From the NCBI RefSeq assembly GCF_900105215.1, contig NZ_FOIP01000001.1:930001-994000 (forward strand): 64,000 bases of DNA, given 5' to 3'. The notes beneath the pieces are model-generated. The model searched no databases, was not told where the DNA came from, and worked only from the letters and a program-made list of their open reading frames with translations. The DNA comes from Lacrimispora sphenoides (GTDB lineage: Bacteria; Bacillota; Clostridia; Lachnospirales; Lachnospiraceae). Shown here piece by piece: positions 16,004 to 23,967 of this stretch (its first letter is position 1; each line of letters opens with the position of its first letter). Both the position numbers and the translations under genes were made by a program.

Positions 16004-17200
16004 TCAGCCGATAAAAAAGCTTCCAGCCATATCCTGAGTAAAATTGTAATGGATATCAAAGAAATATTTCATTGCGCCATTATAAAGGGCGCTGGAATCC
16101 AGAAGGCTGTACCTGACGCTGACGGAGTTCACCATGCGGCGAAATCCCACGGTGCCCAGACATTCCTGAATCTCCTGGAGAAATAAAGGCCCAAGATCTT
16201 TTCCCTTACCTCCGATAATAATCAGCTTTGGATGCACCATACAGATCAAATTGCACAAAGCCATGGAAAATTCATCAGCGATATCCCGCACTACTTTGCA
16301 GGAAACCATATCACCATATACACTGGCCTGGCCAAGATCCCCATAGGTAACATTCGAAGATCTCCTGAAGGCCGGACTTCCTCCGGCTTTAGAAATACGG
16401 TCTTTTAAGGACGCTTCCCCGATCATTAACTCCAGGCATCCCCGGTTCCCGCAGGAGCAAAGCTCTCCATTAGGGTCAATGGAATAATGACCGAACTGGG
16501 TGTAGGAAGCAGAAGCACGGCCCAGCATCTCATTATGGATGAATAAGGTAGCGCCGATCCCTTTCCCGAAGTTAATAAATGCGAAATCCTTTTCCGTAAT
16601 CTGAGTATAAACCTTTTCCGCATAAGCAAAGCAGGCCGTATCATTTAAAAGAGCCACCGGAAAACCGGAGAATGCATGCTGGAGCTGGCCTACAAAATCT
16701 TTTTCCGGAAGATTCAGTGTTGTTGCGAATATTTCCCGCTTGTCAGGATCTATCATTGCGGGAACCACCACGCAAATCCCCAGGAACTGTTCCCTGTCTA
16801 TCTGCTGCAGCACAGTCTGATGGATGTATTCCTGGCACAGAAGAATGTAGCTGTCAAGGGAAGGAACATCCACCTGCTCACAAAAGGAAGAGGTGCCGGT
16901 GATGTCCACCAGGGCCGCATTCAGTCTCTTCTCCTCCAGTAAGAAAACAGCCACATAATACTGTTCCGCACGAAGCAACAGACTGTTGGGCTTACGGCCC
17001 ACATTCGTACTGTCACTGGCACCGGAATCGTATACAAATTTGCGCGCAATCAGTTCATCCACCAGGGAGGAAACTGCAGTCTTACTTAAGTGAGAATCTT
17101 TGGAGAGCTGCGCTCTTGAGATCCCTGGGTTTCGGTAAATGGAATTGTACAATTGCTTTAGATTTGTATTTTTAATTAACTGCTGGTTTACAAGTTTCAT
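16004..17200 (-). CDS. ROK-family transcriptional repressor (NagC/XylR type)
   Basis: 398-aa repressor. The N-terminal winged helix at about 25-55 reads PGISRAQLSKDSHLSKTAVSS. The ROK kinase-fold domain has FINFGKGIGATLFIHNEMLGR and the zinc motif CSCGNRGCLE near residue 250, which is retained. Ribosome site AGG is weak but ATG 17200 fits the family start (KLVNQQLIKNTNLKQLYN). It is divergent from the sugar operon starting at 17835, across a 600-base AT-rich region holding three related 17-mers, so it most likely represses that operon and itself. Inducer unknown, presumably the imported sugar or its phosphate. Confidence 0.9.
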   Translation of the reverse strand: MKLVNQQLIKNTNLKQLYNSIYRNPGISRAQLSKDSHLSKTAVSSLVDELIARKFVYDSGASDSTNVGRKPNSLLLRAEQYYVAVFLLEEKRLNAALVDITGTSSFCEQVDVPSLDSYILLCQEYIHQTVLQQIDREQFLGICVVVPAMIDPDKREIFATTLNLPEKDFVGQLQHAFSGFPVALLNDTACFAYAEKVYTQITEKDFAFINFGKGIGATLFIHNEMLGRASASYTQFGHYSIDPNGELCSCGNRGCLELMIGEASLKDRISKAGGSPAFRRSSNVTYGDLGQASVYGDMVSCKVVRDIADEFSMALCNLICMVHPKLIIIGGKGKDLGPLFLQEIQECLGTVGFRRMVNSVSVRYSLLDSSALYNGAMKYFFDIHYNFTQDMAGSFFIG

Positions 17201-17224
17201 AATTTCCTGCCTGTCCTTTGCTTG

Positions 17225-17380
17225 TTATGATAAATTACTGATCGAACTGTCTCTGGCCCCATGAAGTTCTGGAAAACCACACATATGGCAATTCCGCTTC
17301 TCCTTAGGCAGAGCCCTTTTCTGACTTTTAGGCGTATTACACAACTGAAACACCTTTCCCCTTCTCATGATCTGCTGCAT
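17225..17380 (-). CDS. Candidate 51-aa basic ORF with CxxC motif
   Basis: ATG 17380 has GGGGGAG 9 bases upstream, and a stronger AAGGAGGTG lies just before that, overlapping an in-frame GTG. The peptide starts MQQIMRRGKVFQLCNTPKSQ, is rich in Lys/Arg and includes NCHMCGFPELHG with a CxxC that could bind zinc. It ends 24 bases before the ROK repressor ATG, same strand. No family recognised. It may be a small regulator cotranscribed with the repressor, or chance. Being open plus having a good ribosome site is the only support. Confidence 0.3.
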   Translation of the reverse strand: MQQIMRRGKVFQLCNTPKSQKRALPKEKRNCHMCGFPELHGARDSSISNLS

Positions 17381-17584
17381 CAGAAGCTGCTCCCCCACCT
17401 CCTTAACACATATTTAGTAAAGTAACCTTATCAAATAATGTATCATAAAATATAGATAGTTGCAATAATTCCAGGAAAAATACGCAGAAAAGCCTCATTC
17501 CCCAGAAACGCTATGTAAAAAGAGGTTTTATCTATAAAAGATATGTAAATTAGTATAAATAAATTGTAACTTGATATTACCAAT

Positions 17585-17666
17585 ATTCATTTTATATGAA
17601 TGTTTCATAAAATAATGAATTAATTTTCAAAATAAATATCACTAATTACATTTATTTTATATGAAT
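17585..17666. promoter_or_regulatory. Three related 17-mer palindromic sites, probable repressor operators
   Basis: ATTCATTTTATATGAAT at 17585-17601 and ATTTATTTTATATGAAT at 17650-17666 differ by one base. A third, inverted and weaker version (TTTCATAAAATAATGAAT) lies at 17603-17620. They sit just upstream of a good promoter in the ROK / sugar operon gap. AT-rich palindromes of this kind are typical ROK repressor targets; assignment is inference. Confidence 0.5.
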
Positions 17667-17678
17667 CAAAAAAATATA

Positions 17679-17707
17679 TTGACATATGTGTCGCTTAATG
17701 CTATTGT
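17679..17707 (+). promoter_or_regulatory. Sigma-A promoter for the sugar import operon
   Basis: A consensus TTGACA box, a 17-base spacer and TATTGT. It lies about 130 bases upstream of the first ATG (17835). The rest of the 17201-17834 gap is AT-rich DNA with the 17-mer sites, and the 51-aa ORF on minus. Confidence 0.65.
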
Positions 17708-17834
17708 ATTTTCAACAAATTAATATAATTCTTAGATACCAAAAGCCTGAATACAACAACTTTATATCAATGGCTTTTAATTTTAATTTATATTAGTAAG
17801 GTCACTGTACAAACTAATGAAAGAGGATGATGAA

Positions 17835-18860
17835 ATGAAAGTAGGACTGATCGGATGCGGAGGAATGGGCACAACTCATAACCTATCGTTAAAGGCGTTG
17901 TCAACAAAAATGAATGTAGAAGTGACGGCCCTGGCAGACTGCAGGCCGGAATTTCTGGAAAAGGCCGCAATACAATGGCCCAATGCCAGGCAGTATAAAA
18001 CTGGTATGGAGCTGCTGGAGACGGAATCCCTGGACAGCGTCCATATCTGCCTCCCCAGTTATCTCCATACGGAGCATGCGCTGGCAGCTATGGATAAGGG
18101 AATGAATGTATTTGTCGAGAAGCCTGTATGCCTGACAGAGGAAGAGGCCGAAAAGCTTATGGAAGCCCAGAAAAGAAATGGGGTTCAGGTAATGGTAGGA
18201 CAGGTGGTAAGATCCTTTGATGAATACCGGTATTTAAAAGAGTGCTACGATACCGGAAGGTTTGGAGCGCTGAAATCCATCACTATGCAGAGAGTCAGCG
18301 GAGATGCCGCCTGGGGATATGAGGACTGGTTCCACGAGGAGGGAAAAAGCGGTTCCGTTGTGCTGGACCTCCATGTACATGACTTAGATTTCCTACGGTA
18401 CATGCTGGGAGAACCGGATTCCTTTGATGTAAGGGCCACTGCCTTTTCCAGCGGCATGATCAACCAGATCTTTACCGCCTATGAATTCGGCAAGGTTTTT
18501 GCCATAACGGAAGGAATATGGGACATAAGCTCCTCTCTTCCTTTTGAAGCCAGCTTCCATGCATGCTTTGAGGAGGCTAGTGTCGTATTTAAGGGACGGG
18601 AGGAAACACCTCTGACTATTTATAAAAATGACGGCAGAATCGAGCATCCGAAGCTCCACCGGGAGTATGACGTAAACGATGACTCTGCCGGAATCAACAT
18701 ATCCAATCTGGGGCCTTATTATACGGAAATAAAATATTTCATCCAATGTCTCCAGGAAGGAAAACCTGTTGAGGTCGCCCCTCTGGAGGAAGGCATTCAG
18801 TCTGTACGCCAGGCGATCAGGGAATGGAAACAGGCAAAGGAGTATGTAACTAAAAGGTAA
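17835..18860 (+). CDS. Gfo/Idh/MocA-family oxidoreductase, first gene of sugar operon
   Basis: 341-aa NAD(P)-dependent sugar dehydrogenase. Start ATG 17835 (MKVGLIGCGGMG) is chosen because GAGG lies 8 bases upstream; the ATG at 17817 would place that ribosome site inside the gene. The Rossmann GxGGMG motif is at the N-terminus, FVEKPVCL near 95, and the substrate motif GSVVLDLHVHDLDFLRYMLG near 180 carries the catalytic-region Asp and His. It opens an operon with a solute-binding protein, two permeases and a TIM-barrel isomerase. It probably oxidises or reduces the imported sugar. Paralogue of the gene at 14898 on the other side of the ROK repressor. Confidence 0.88.
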   Translation: MKVGLIGCGGMGTTHNLSLKALSTKMNVEVTALADCRPEFLEKAAIQWPNARQYKTGMELLETESLDSVHICLPSYLHTEHALAAMDKGMNVFVEKPVCLTEEEAEKLMEAQKRNGVQVMVGQVVRSFDEYRYLKECYDTGRFGALKSITMQRVSGDAAWGYEDWFHEEGKSGSVVLDLHVHDLDFLRYMLGEPDSFDVRATAFSSGMINQIFTAYEFGKVFAITEGIWDISSSLPFEASFHACFEEASVVFKGREETPLTIYKNDGRIEHPKLHREYDVNDDSAGINISNLGPYYTEIKYFIQCLQEGKPVEVAPLEEGIQSVRQAIREWKQAKEYVTKR

Positions 18861-18894
18861 CAATTAAAATTTTCATATTTTAGGAGGAAAAATT

Positions 18895-20157
18895 ATGATG
18901 AAGAGAGCATTGGCTATCCTGATGACAACGGCATTGGCTGTTCCCAGCCTTACAGCATGCAGCGGAAGCGTCTCAAAGGATCAGGCAAAAACGGCGGAAG
19001 AAATCACCTTAAAGGTATTTGACGCCCATGCATACGGCCTTGAAGAGTATGCAGAGATGGCTAAAAAATTCGAAGAAGCCCACCCTGGCGTTAAAATCGA
19101 AGTACAGCACGCCGCAAACGACAGCAGTACGCTGCTTCAGTCCCGCGTGAATTCAGGAGATATCCCGGATGTATTTGATGTAGAATCCGGTACGGCAGCC
19201 CAGAAATATTATGAATATGCTTATAACTGGACAGAGGATAAAGAAGTATTAGGCAAATTCAAGGAAACTGCCCTGGAAACGGGAAAAGACGGGGACGGAA
19301 ACATCATGTCACTTCCATGGACCTATGAGAATTTGGGCCTGATCTATAACATTGAGCTGTTTGAAAAAGCCGGAATCACAGAACTACCGGATACCATGGA
19401 TGAGCTTGAGGCAGCCTGTGAAAAGCTGTCTGCAGCCGGGATCACACCTTTTGCTTTGGCAGCAAAGGAAACATGGGTCCTTCATCACCTTTCCACTCAT
19501 TTTATGATGGATAAGTCCCTGGATGCAAAGGGAGTCGTGGATAAATTAAACAGCGGTGATCTTGCCTTTAAGGATATGAAGAATTTCCAGAATCTCTTCC
19601 GTCTTCTGGATCTGGCTGTGAAATATGGTCCTGATAAGCCACTTGAAATCGACTGGGAAACAAGCGAAAACATGCTGGCAAACGGAGAGGCAGCCATTAT
19701 CCATATGGGCGACTGGTGCCAGTCTACCCTGGATTCCTTTAACCCCGATGCCCGCCTGGCATTCCTTCCCTGTCCGGTAAGTGATAATCCGGAAGATGCC
19801 ACACTGCTGTCTTCCTGTAACTGGACCTATATCGTGAACAAGGATTCCAAGCATTTGGATCTGGCAAAGGAATATCTGGAGTATATCCTCACATCAGAGG
19901 AAGGCCAGAAATGGATGTGTGACGGTGTAGGAGGCGTTCCAGGAGCTAAGACAACCATGGAAGTTAAGGGGGCTCTTGCCAATGATGCGTCAGCATACGT
20001 GGAAAATGGAAAGACAAACGGCTGGATCCACACCATTGCGCCTACGGGATATTCTGATATCGTTGGTCCTGCGATGCAGGCGTATATGATAGGGGATATG
20101 ACAGCGCAGCAGGTGACTGAGGAGTTCCAGAAGGGATGGCAGATCCAGAAAAACTGA
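18895..20157 (+). CDS. ABC sugar transporter substrate-binding lipoprotein (family 1)
   Basis: 420-aa extracellular solute-binding protein. The lipoprotein signal MKRALAILMTTALAVPS leads to LTAC|SGS, where Cys is the lipidation site. The mature part has the cluster-B fold of oligosaccharide and sugar-polyol binders: KFEEAHPGVKIEVQH near 60, SLPWTYENLGLIYN near 145, and WCQST and SSCNWTYIVNKDS later. AGGAGG precedes tandem ATG ATG codons. Located 34 bases after the dehydrogenase and directly before two permease genes. No ATPase gene is present in the operon, so a shared MsmK-type ATPase elsewhere must power it, as is usual in Firmicutes. Confidence 0.92.
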   Translation: MMKRALAILMTTALAVPSLTACSGSVSKDQAKTAEEITLKVFDAHAYGLEEYAEMAKKFEEAHPGVKIEVQHAANDSSTLLQSRVNSGDIPDVFDVESGTAAQKYYEYAYNWTEDKEVLGKFKETALETGKDGDGNIMSLPWTYENLGLIYNIELFEKAGITELPDTMDELEAACEKLSAAGITPFALAAKETWVLHHLSTHFMMDKSLDAKGVVDKLNSGDLAFKDMKNFQNLFRLLDLAVKYGPDKPLEIDWETSENMLANGEAAIIHMGDWCQSTLDSFNPDARLAFLPCPVSDNPEDATLLSSCNWTYIVNKDSKHLDLAKEYLEYILTSEEGQKWMCDGVGGVPGAKTTMEVKGALANDASAYVENGKTNGWIHTIAPTGYSDIVGPAMQAYMIGDMTAQQVTEEFQKGWQIQKN

Positions 20158-20213
20158 ACCCTCAGTTTGAGAAACCGGAGCCTGACGGAAACGGAAACCC
20201 AGGAGGCATGAAA

Positions 20214-21098
20214 GTGAAAAACAAAGGAAAAGCAAAAGATTTATTGATATTCGCATTGTTTGTATTTCCAGCGGTGGCGTTTGTACTGTTTTCTACAGAC
20301 GTACCATTTCTGATGAACCTGTACTACTCGGTCTTTGACTGGAATGGGATCAGTAAGGACATGAAGTTCGTAGGACTTCAAAACTTTGTTAATATATTCT
20401 CAGATGATACACTGTTTTGGAAAAGCGCTGCATTTACACTAAAGTTCTCGGTGTTTTTTGTAGTGACGGTAAACATTATATCCCTGACTGTTGCCCTGGT
20501 CATGTCGGAGGAAAAGAAAAGCTCAAGCGTGGGGCGGGCATTTTATTACATACCTTATATCATAAGCCTGACGGCCATCAGCCTGATCTGGAAATTCATC
20601 CTCGGTCCCGGGTTTGAGGCTCTGTATCAGGCAACCGGCTGGGAGGTGTTTCACTGGAGCTGGCTGGGTTCATCGAAGCTTGCATTTTTCGTAGTCGTAA
20701 TTATGACCGTGTGGCAGAATCTGGGATTCTATATGGTGAATTATATTGCCGGCATCATTTCCGTACCAAGGGAACTAATCGAAGCCGCCAAAATAGACGG
20801 AGCCAACAAATTCCAGGTGTTAAGAAGGGTGACTATTCCCTTGATCATGCCTGCTGTTTCCATCTGTATGCTTACCTCCCTGACATTCTCATTTAAACTG
20901 TTTGATGTCATCATGGTGTTTACCAAGGGCGGACCGGCCAATTCCACCATTTCCGTGGCATACAACATCTATAAGGAAGCATTTTTTAACAACCGTTACG
21001 GAATGGCTACCGCAAAGTCACTGGTATTTGTAGTTTTCGTGCTTATGATCACTGCAGTACAGCTTAAGGTAACTAAGGGTAAGGAGATAGAGGCGTAA
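20214..21098 (+). CDS. ABC sugar transporter permease, MalF/UgpA type
   Basis: About 294-aa inner-membrane permease with six predicted helices; TM1 is LLIFALFVFPAVAFVLFS. The EAA loop that contacts the ATPase reads ELIEAAKIDGANKFQVLRRVTIPLIMP near residue 205. AGGAGG at 20201-20206 is 7 bases from GTG 20214, which I take as the start; ATG 20208 is only one base from that site. An open frame reaches back to 20136 over the end of the binding-protein gene but lacks a ribosome site. Its TAA stop overlaps an ATG (TAATG) that begins a broken frame leading into the next permease. Confidence 0.88.
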   Translation: MKNKGKAKDLLIFALFVFPAVAFVLFSTDVPFLMNLYYSVFDWNGISKDMKFVGLQNFVNIFSDDTLFWKSAAFTLKFSVFFVVTVNIISLTVALVMSEEKKSSSVGRAFYYIPYIISLTAISLIWKFILGPGFEALYQATGWEVFHWSWLGSSKLAFFVVVIMTVWQNLGFYMVNYIAGIISVPRELIEAAKIDGANKFQVLRRVTIPLIMPAVSICMLTSLTFSFKLFDVIMVFTKGGPANSTISVAYNIYKEAFFNNRYGMATAKSLVFVVFVLMITAVQLKVTKGKEIEA

Positions 21099-21120
21099 TG
21101 AAAAAATAAAAAAAATCAGC

Positions 21121-21924
21121 ATGCTTTCCGTTATTGTGTTTATCTGTTCTGTGTTCTGGCTGATGCCTCTGCTTCTGATATTTATTAATTCTTTTAAACC
21201 TTATAACGACATGCTTCAAAAGTTCCTGGCCCTCCCTGAGAGCTGGAGTCTTAACATGTACATGGAAACATGGACGAAATTCCGATTTCCGATGCTCATC
21301 AGCAATACCCTGCTATATACGGCATGCACAGTATGCGTGATCGCGCTGCTGGCTCCTATGGCGGCCTATAAGCTGGCAAGGACAAAGGGCAGATTGTCCG
21401 CGGCGTGCTTTGCACTCATTATCATGCCAATGATGGTACCCTTCCAGTCCTACATGATCACTTTGACCAGGCTGGTGGCAAGTCTTGGCATGACAGGGAA
21501 TAAGATCGGATATATCCTGGTAAGTACAGGGCTGTGTATGCCCCTGGCAGTCTATATGATTCATGGGTTTGTAAAAAATGTTCCCATTGAGCTGGAGGAA
21601 TGCGCCTGTATTGACGGTGCTTCCAAGGTGAGGACCTATTTCACCATTGTTCTCCCGCTGCTAAAGCCCATCCTGACAACAGTCGTGGTTCTGGACACTC
21701 TTGCTACATGGAATGATATCATCACCAACCAGTTGATCGTCGGAGGAAATGCCCGGGCAATGAACATCCAGAATGCGCTTTACATGCAGTTTTCCGCCCA
21801 GTCGGCGGACTGGGAACACGCCCTTCCGGGAATCGTGATGTCCATGGCCCCAAGCCTGATCTTCTTTGTTTTCATGCAGAAGCATATTGTGGGAGGCATT
21901 ACGGCCGGAGCTGTCAAGGGCTGA
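21121..21924 (+). CDS. ABC sugar transporter permease, MalG/UgpE type, start possibly frameshifted
   Basis: 267-aa permease as read from ATG 21121, six helices expected, EAA loop IELEECACIDGASKVRTYFTIVLPLLKP near 160. ATG 21121 has no ribosome site and drops straight into TM1 (MLSVIVFICSVFWLMPLLLI). A proper start lies at 21098: AGGAGATAGAGGCG, then ATG overlapping the previous stop. That frame ends after two Lys codons. One extra A in the A6 run would give MKKIKKISMLSVIVFIC, a normal basic head. So the sequence has lost a base, or slippage on the A-tracts restores the frame, or initiation is weak at 21121. Function is otherwise intact. Confidence 0.82.
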   Translation: MLSVIVFICSVFWLMPLLLIFINSFKPYNDMLQKFLALPESWSLNMYMETWTKFRFPMLISNTLLYTACTVCVIALLAPMAAYKLARTKGRLSAACFALIIMPMMVPFQSYMITLTRLVASLGMTGNKIGYILVSTGLCMPLAVYMIHGFVKNVPIELEECACIDGASKVRTYFTIVLPLLKPILTTVVVLDTLATWNDIITNQLIVGGNARAMNIQNALYMQFSAQSADWEHALPGIVMSMAPSLIFFVFMQKHIVGGITAGAVKG

Positions 21925-21948
21925 TAAAAAGAAAGAGAGGTATTTCCT

Positions 21949-22788
21949 ATGAGAATCGGAAGTTTGATTGAACTATTTCAGGATACGGATGTGGAAGGTA
22001 AATTTGCGGAGCTGCGCTCTATGGGCATGGAAAGCTGCCAGCTGGTGTGCTGGGACCAGGAATTGATGAATGAGAACACTGCAGATAAGGTACATGCCGC
22101 AGCAATCCGTCACAAAGTGGATATCACCGCCTTCTGGTGCGGATGGGAAGGTCCAAAAGTATGGGATTTCTATGACGGTCAGCTTACCCTGGGTCTTGTG
22201 CCCGAGGCATTCCGTTTTGAGAGAATGAAGATGCTGGAAAAAGGAATTGATTTCGCTGCCATGATCCATGTTCGGGATGTGGCAACCCACGTGGGCTACA
22301 TGCCGGAAAATCCCTACGACCCCCATTACCAGGGCGTCCTGACATGCTTAAAAGCGCTGGTAAAACAGTGTAAAAAGAATCAGCAGAATTTCCTTTTTGA
22401 GACAGGCCAGGAAACCCCGGTCACATTAAAAAGAGCCATACAGGATATCGAAAAGGATACAGGAAAAGGCAATGTGGGAATCAACCTGGACCCTGCCAAT
22501 TTAATCATGTACGGCAAAGCCAACCCGGTAGACGCCCTGGAAGTATTCGGGGAATACGTGATGGGAATTCACGGAAAGGATGGAAAATATCCTACGGACG
22601 GTCATATGCTTGGTGAAGAGGTTCCTCTCGGAGAGGGAAAAGTGAATTATCCCGCCTTTGTGGCAAAGCTGAAAGAAATAGGATATGCGGGAGATATTAC
22701 CATAGAACGGGAAATATCCGGCGAAGAGCAGAAAAAGGATATTCTCAAGGCTAAAAATCTCCTGGAACAACTGATAAAGGAAGAATAA
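21949..22788 (+). CDS. Sugar phosphate isomerase/epimerase-like TIM barrel (AP endonuclease 2 fold)
   Basis: 279-aa member of the xylose isomerase-like / IolE-IolI-like superfamily. Metal-site residues are visible in FLFETGQETP (Glu), VGINLDPANL (Asp), GIHGKDGKYP (His and Asp) and DITIEREIS (Glu), giving the usual E-D-H-E set. It probably isomerises or epimerises a keto-sugar produced by the dehydrogenase that opens the operon. GAGAGGT sits 7 bases before ATG. It is the last gene of the operon and is followed by a strong terminator. Exact reaction unknown; related proteins with two Gfo/Idh partners act in 3-keto-glycoside or inositol-type pathways. Confidence 0.85.
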   Translation: MRIGSLIELFQDTDVEGKFAELRSMGMESCQLVCWDQELMNENTADKVHAAAIRHKVDITAFWCGWEGPKVWDFYDGQLTLGLVPEAFRFERMKMLEKGIDFAAMIHVRDVATHVGYMPENPYDPHYQGVLTCLKALVKQCKKNQQNFLFETGQETPVTLKRAIQDIEKDTGKGNVGINLDPANLIMYGKANPVDALEVFGEYVMGIHGKDGKYPTDGHMLGEEVPLGEGKVNYPAFVAKLKEIGYAGDITIEREISGEEQKKDILKAKNLLEQLIKEE

Positions 22789-22797
22789 TTTTACATG

Positions 22798-22838
22798 AAA
22801 AGAGCTGCCCATGATAATCAGTCATGGGCAGCTCTTTT
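22798..22838. terminator. Bidirectional terminator between convergent operons
   Basis: AAAAGAGCTGCCCATGA pairs perfectly with TCATGGGCAGCTCTTTT around TAATCAG. It ends the plus-strand sugar import operon and the minus-strand run that starts at 42.6 kb. Confidence 0.9.
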
Positions 22839-22873
22839 TATGGATTCCTATATTTCTCAGAAAATTTCTAAAA

Positions 22874-23926
22874 TCACTGAATCACAATTGCCTGGGACAA
22901 ATGTCTTGGCTGATCCGCGTCAATGCCCTTTTTCTCAGCAATGTAATAACCGATAAACTGTCCGATAAGTCCGATTATCGCCGCATTCTGCATGTCATTA
23001 TACCCATAAGGCAGATCCAGGCAATAATCTGCCTCTTTCATATCCACAGAAGCAGTATTTCCGATTGCCGCCGTTACCGCACCATATCCCTTCATCTGAG
23101 CCAGGAGTTTTGCATCCTCTTCCACGGTTTTCGAATGGCTTAAGAAAAGAACCAGGGTATTCTCATCCACCAGACTCATGGGACCATGGCGGTATTCCAG
23201 GCTGTAATATGCTTCTGAATTTGAGATTCCCATTTCCTTAATCTTATTCATGCACTCATTGGCAACCCCGTAGTAAATGCCCTGCCCCAGGGTAATGAAC
23301 AAGTTTAAATGTTCATTCTCACCGATGATTTTCTTAGCCAGGACATCCATTTTCACAAGGACATCCCTTGCGCTGTTCCCATAGTCTGCCATAGCAGCCA
23401 CTTCATCTTTCTTCCCTCCTACGTACATGGCCATGATCACCGACAAATAAACCATGCTGGTAAAGGAACGGGTCATGATCACGCTGTCCTCGGCAGTATC
23501 CGGAGACAGGATCATATAATCATTATAAGCCGCACTGTCCTTATCACAGGTGATGGCCAGGGTTTTTACTCCAGGAAAGCTTCTTACCTTTTCAATTGCC
23601 ATACGGACCTCGGTGGTATAGCTTTTCCTGGTAATGGGAAGTACCAAAACCCTTCTGTTTTTCACAAATGTCTCCGGGAAGTAGTAAAGCTCGGAACAGC
23701 ACATGGCCTTAGCCGGAAGGCAATTGTAAGCAGAAAAGGCATGTGCGGCAGCCTGGGCCAGATAAAAGCTGGTACCGCAGCCGGTAAAGATCAGTTCATC
23801 ATATTCCTCTGCAAACGCCTGATCCAGGACTCTGTAAATATCCTCCAATGACTTATTGACCGCTTCAAAGGATTCAGGCTGTTTATATACCTCGCTGTAA
23901 GTTAACTGGCTGTTTTTCTTTTCCAT
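22874..23926 (-). CDS. SIS-domain sugar-phosphate isomerase/deaminase (AgaS/FrlB-like)
   Basis: 350-aa protein with two sugar-isomerase domains like the GlmS isomerase half. Motifs are ELIFTGCGTSFYLAQAAAHAF at about 40-60, SYTTEVRMA in the first domain and EYRHGPMSLVDENTLV in the second, where the Glu-His pair is catalytic in relatives. ATG 23926 is chosen since GAGGAG lies 7 bases upstream; the frame extends to 23971. Directly after a class II aldolase gene, which suggests AgaS-like conversion of galactosamine-6-phosphate to tagatose-6-phosphate, or removal of an amine from another sugar phosphate (FrlB-like). Specificity cannot be fixed from sequence. Confidence 0.85.
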   Translation of the reverse strand: MEKKNSQLTYSEVYKQPESFEAVNKSLEDIYRVLDQAFAEEYDELIFTGCGTSFYLAQAAAHAFSAYNCLPAKAMCCSELYYFPETFVKNRRVLVLPITRKSYTTEVRMAIEKVRSFPGVKTLAITCDKDSAAYNDYMILSPDTAEDSVIMTRSFTSMVYLSVIMAMYVGGKKDEVAAMADYGNSARDVLVKMDVLAKKIIGENEHLNLFITLGQGIYYGVANECMNKIKEMGISNSEAYYSLEYRHGPMSLVDENTLVLFLSHSKTVEEDAKLLAQMKGYGAVTAAIGNTASVDMKEADYCLDLPYGYNDMQNAAIIGLIGQFIGYYIAEKKGIDADQPRHLSQAIVIQ

Positions 23927-23967
23927 GTCAAGACTCCTCTCATACTGTTCTTTCATTCTTAAGTAAA

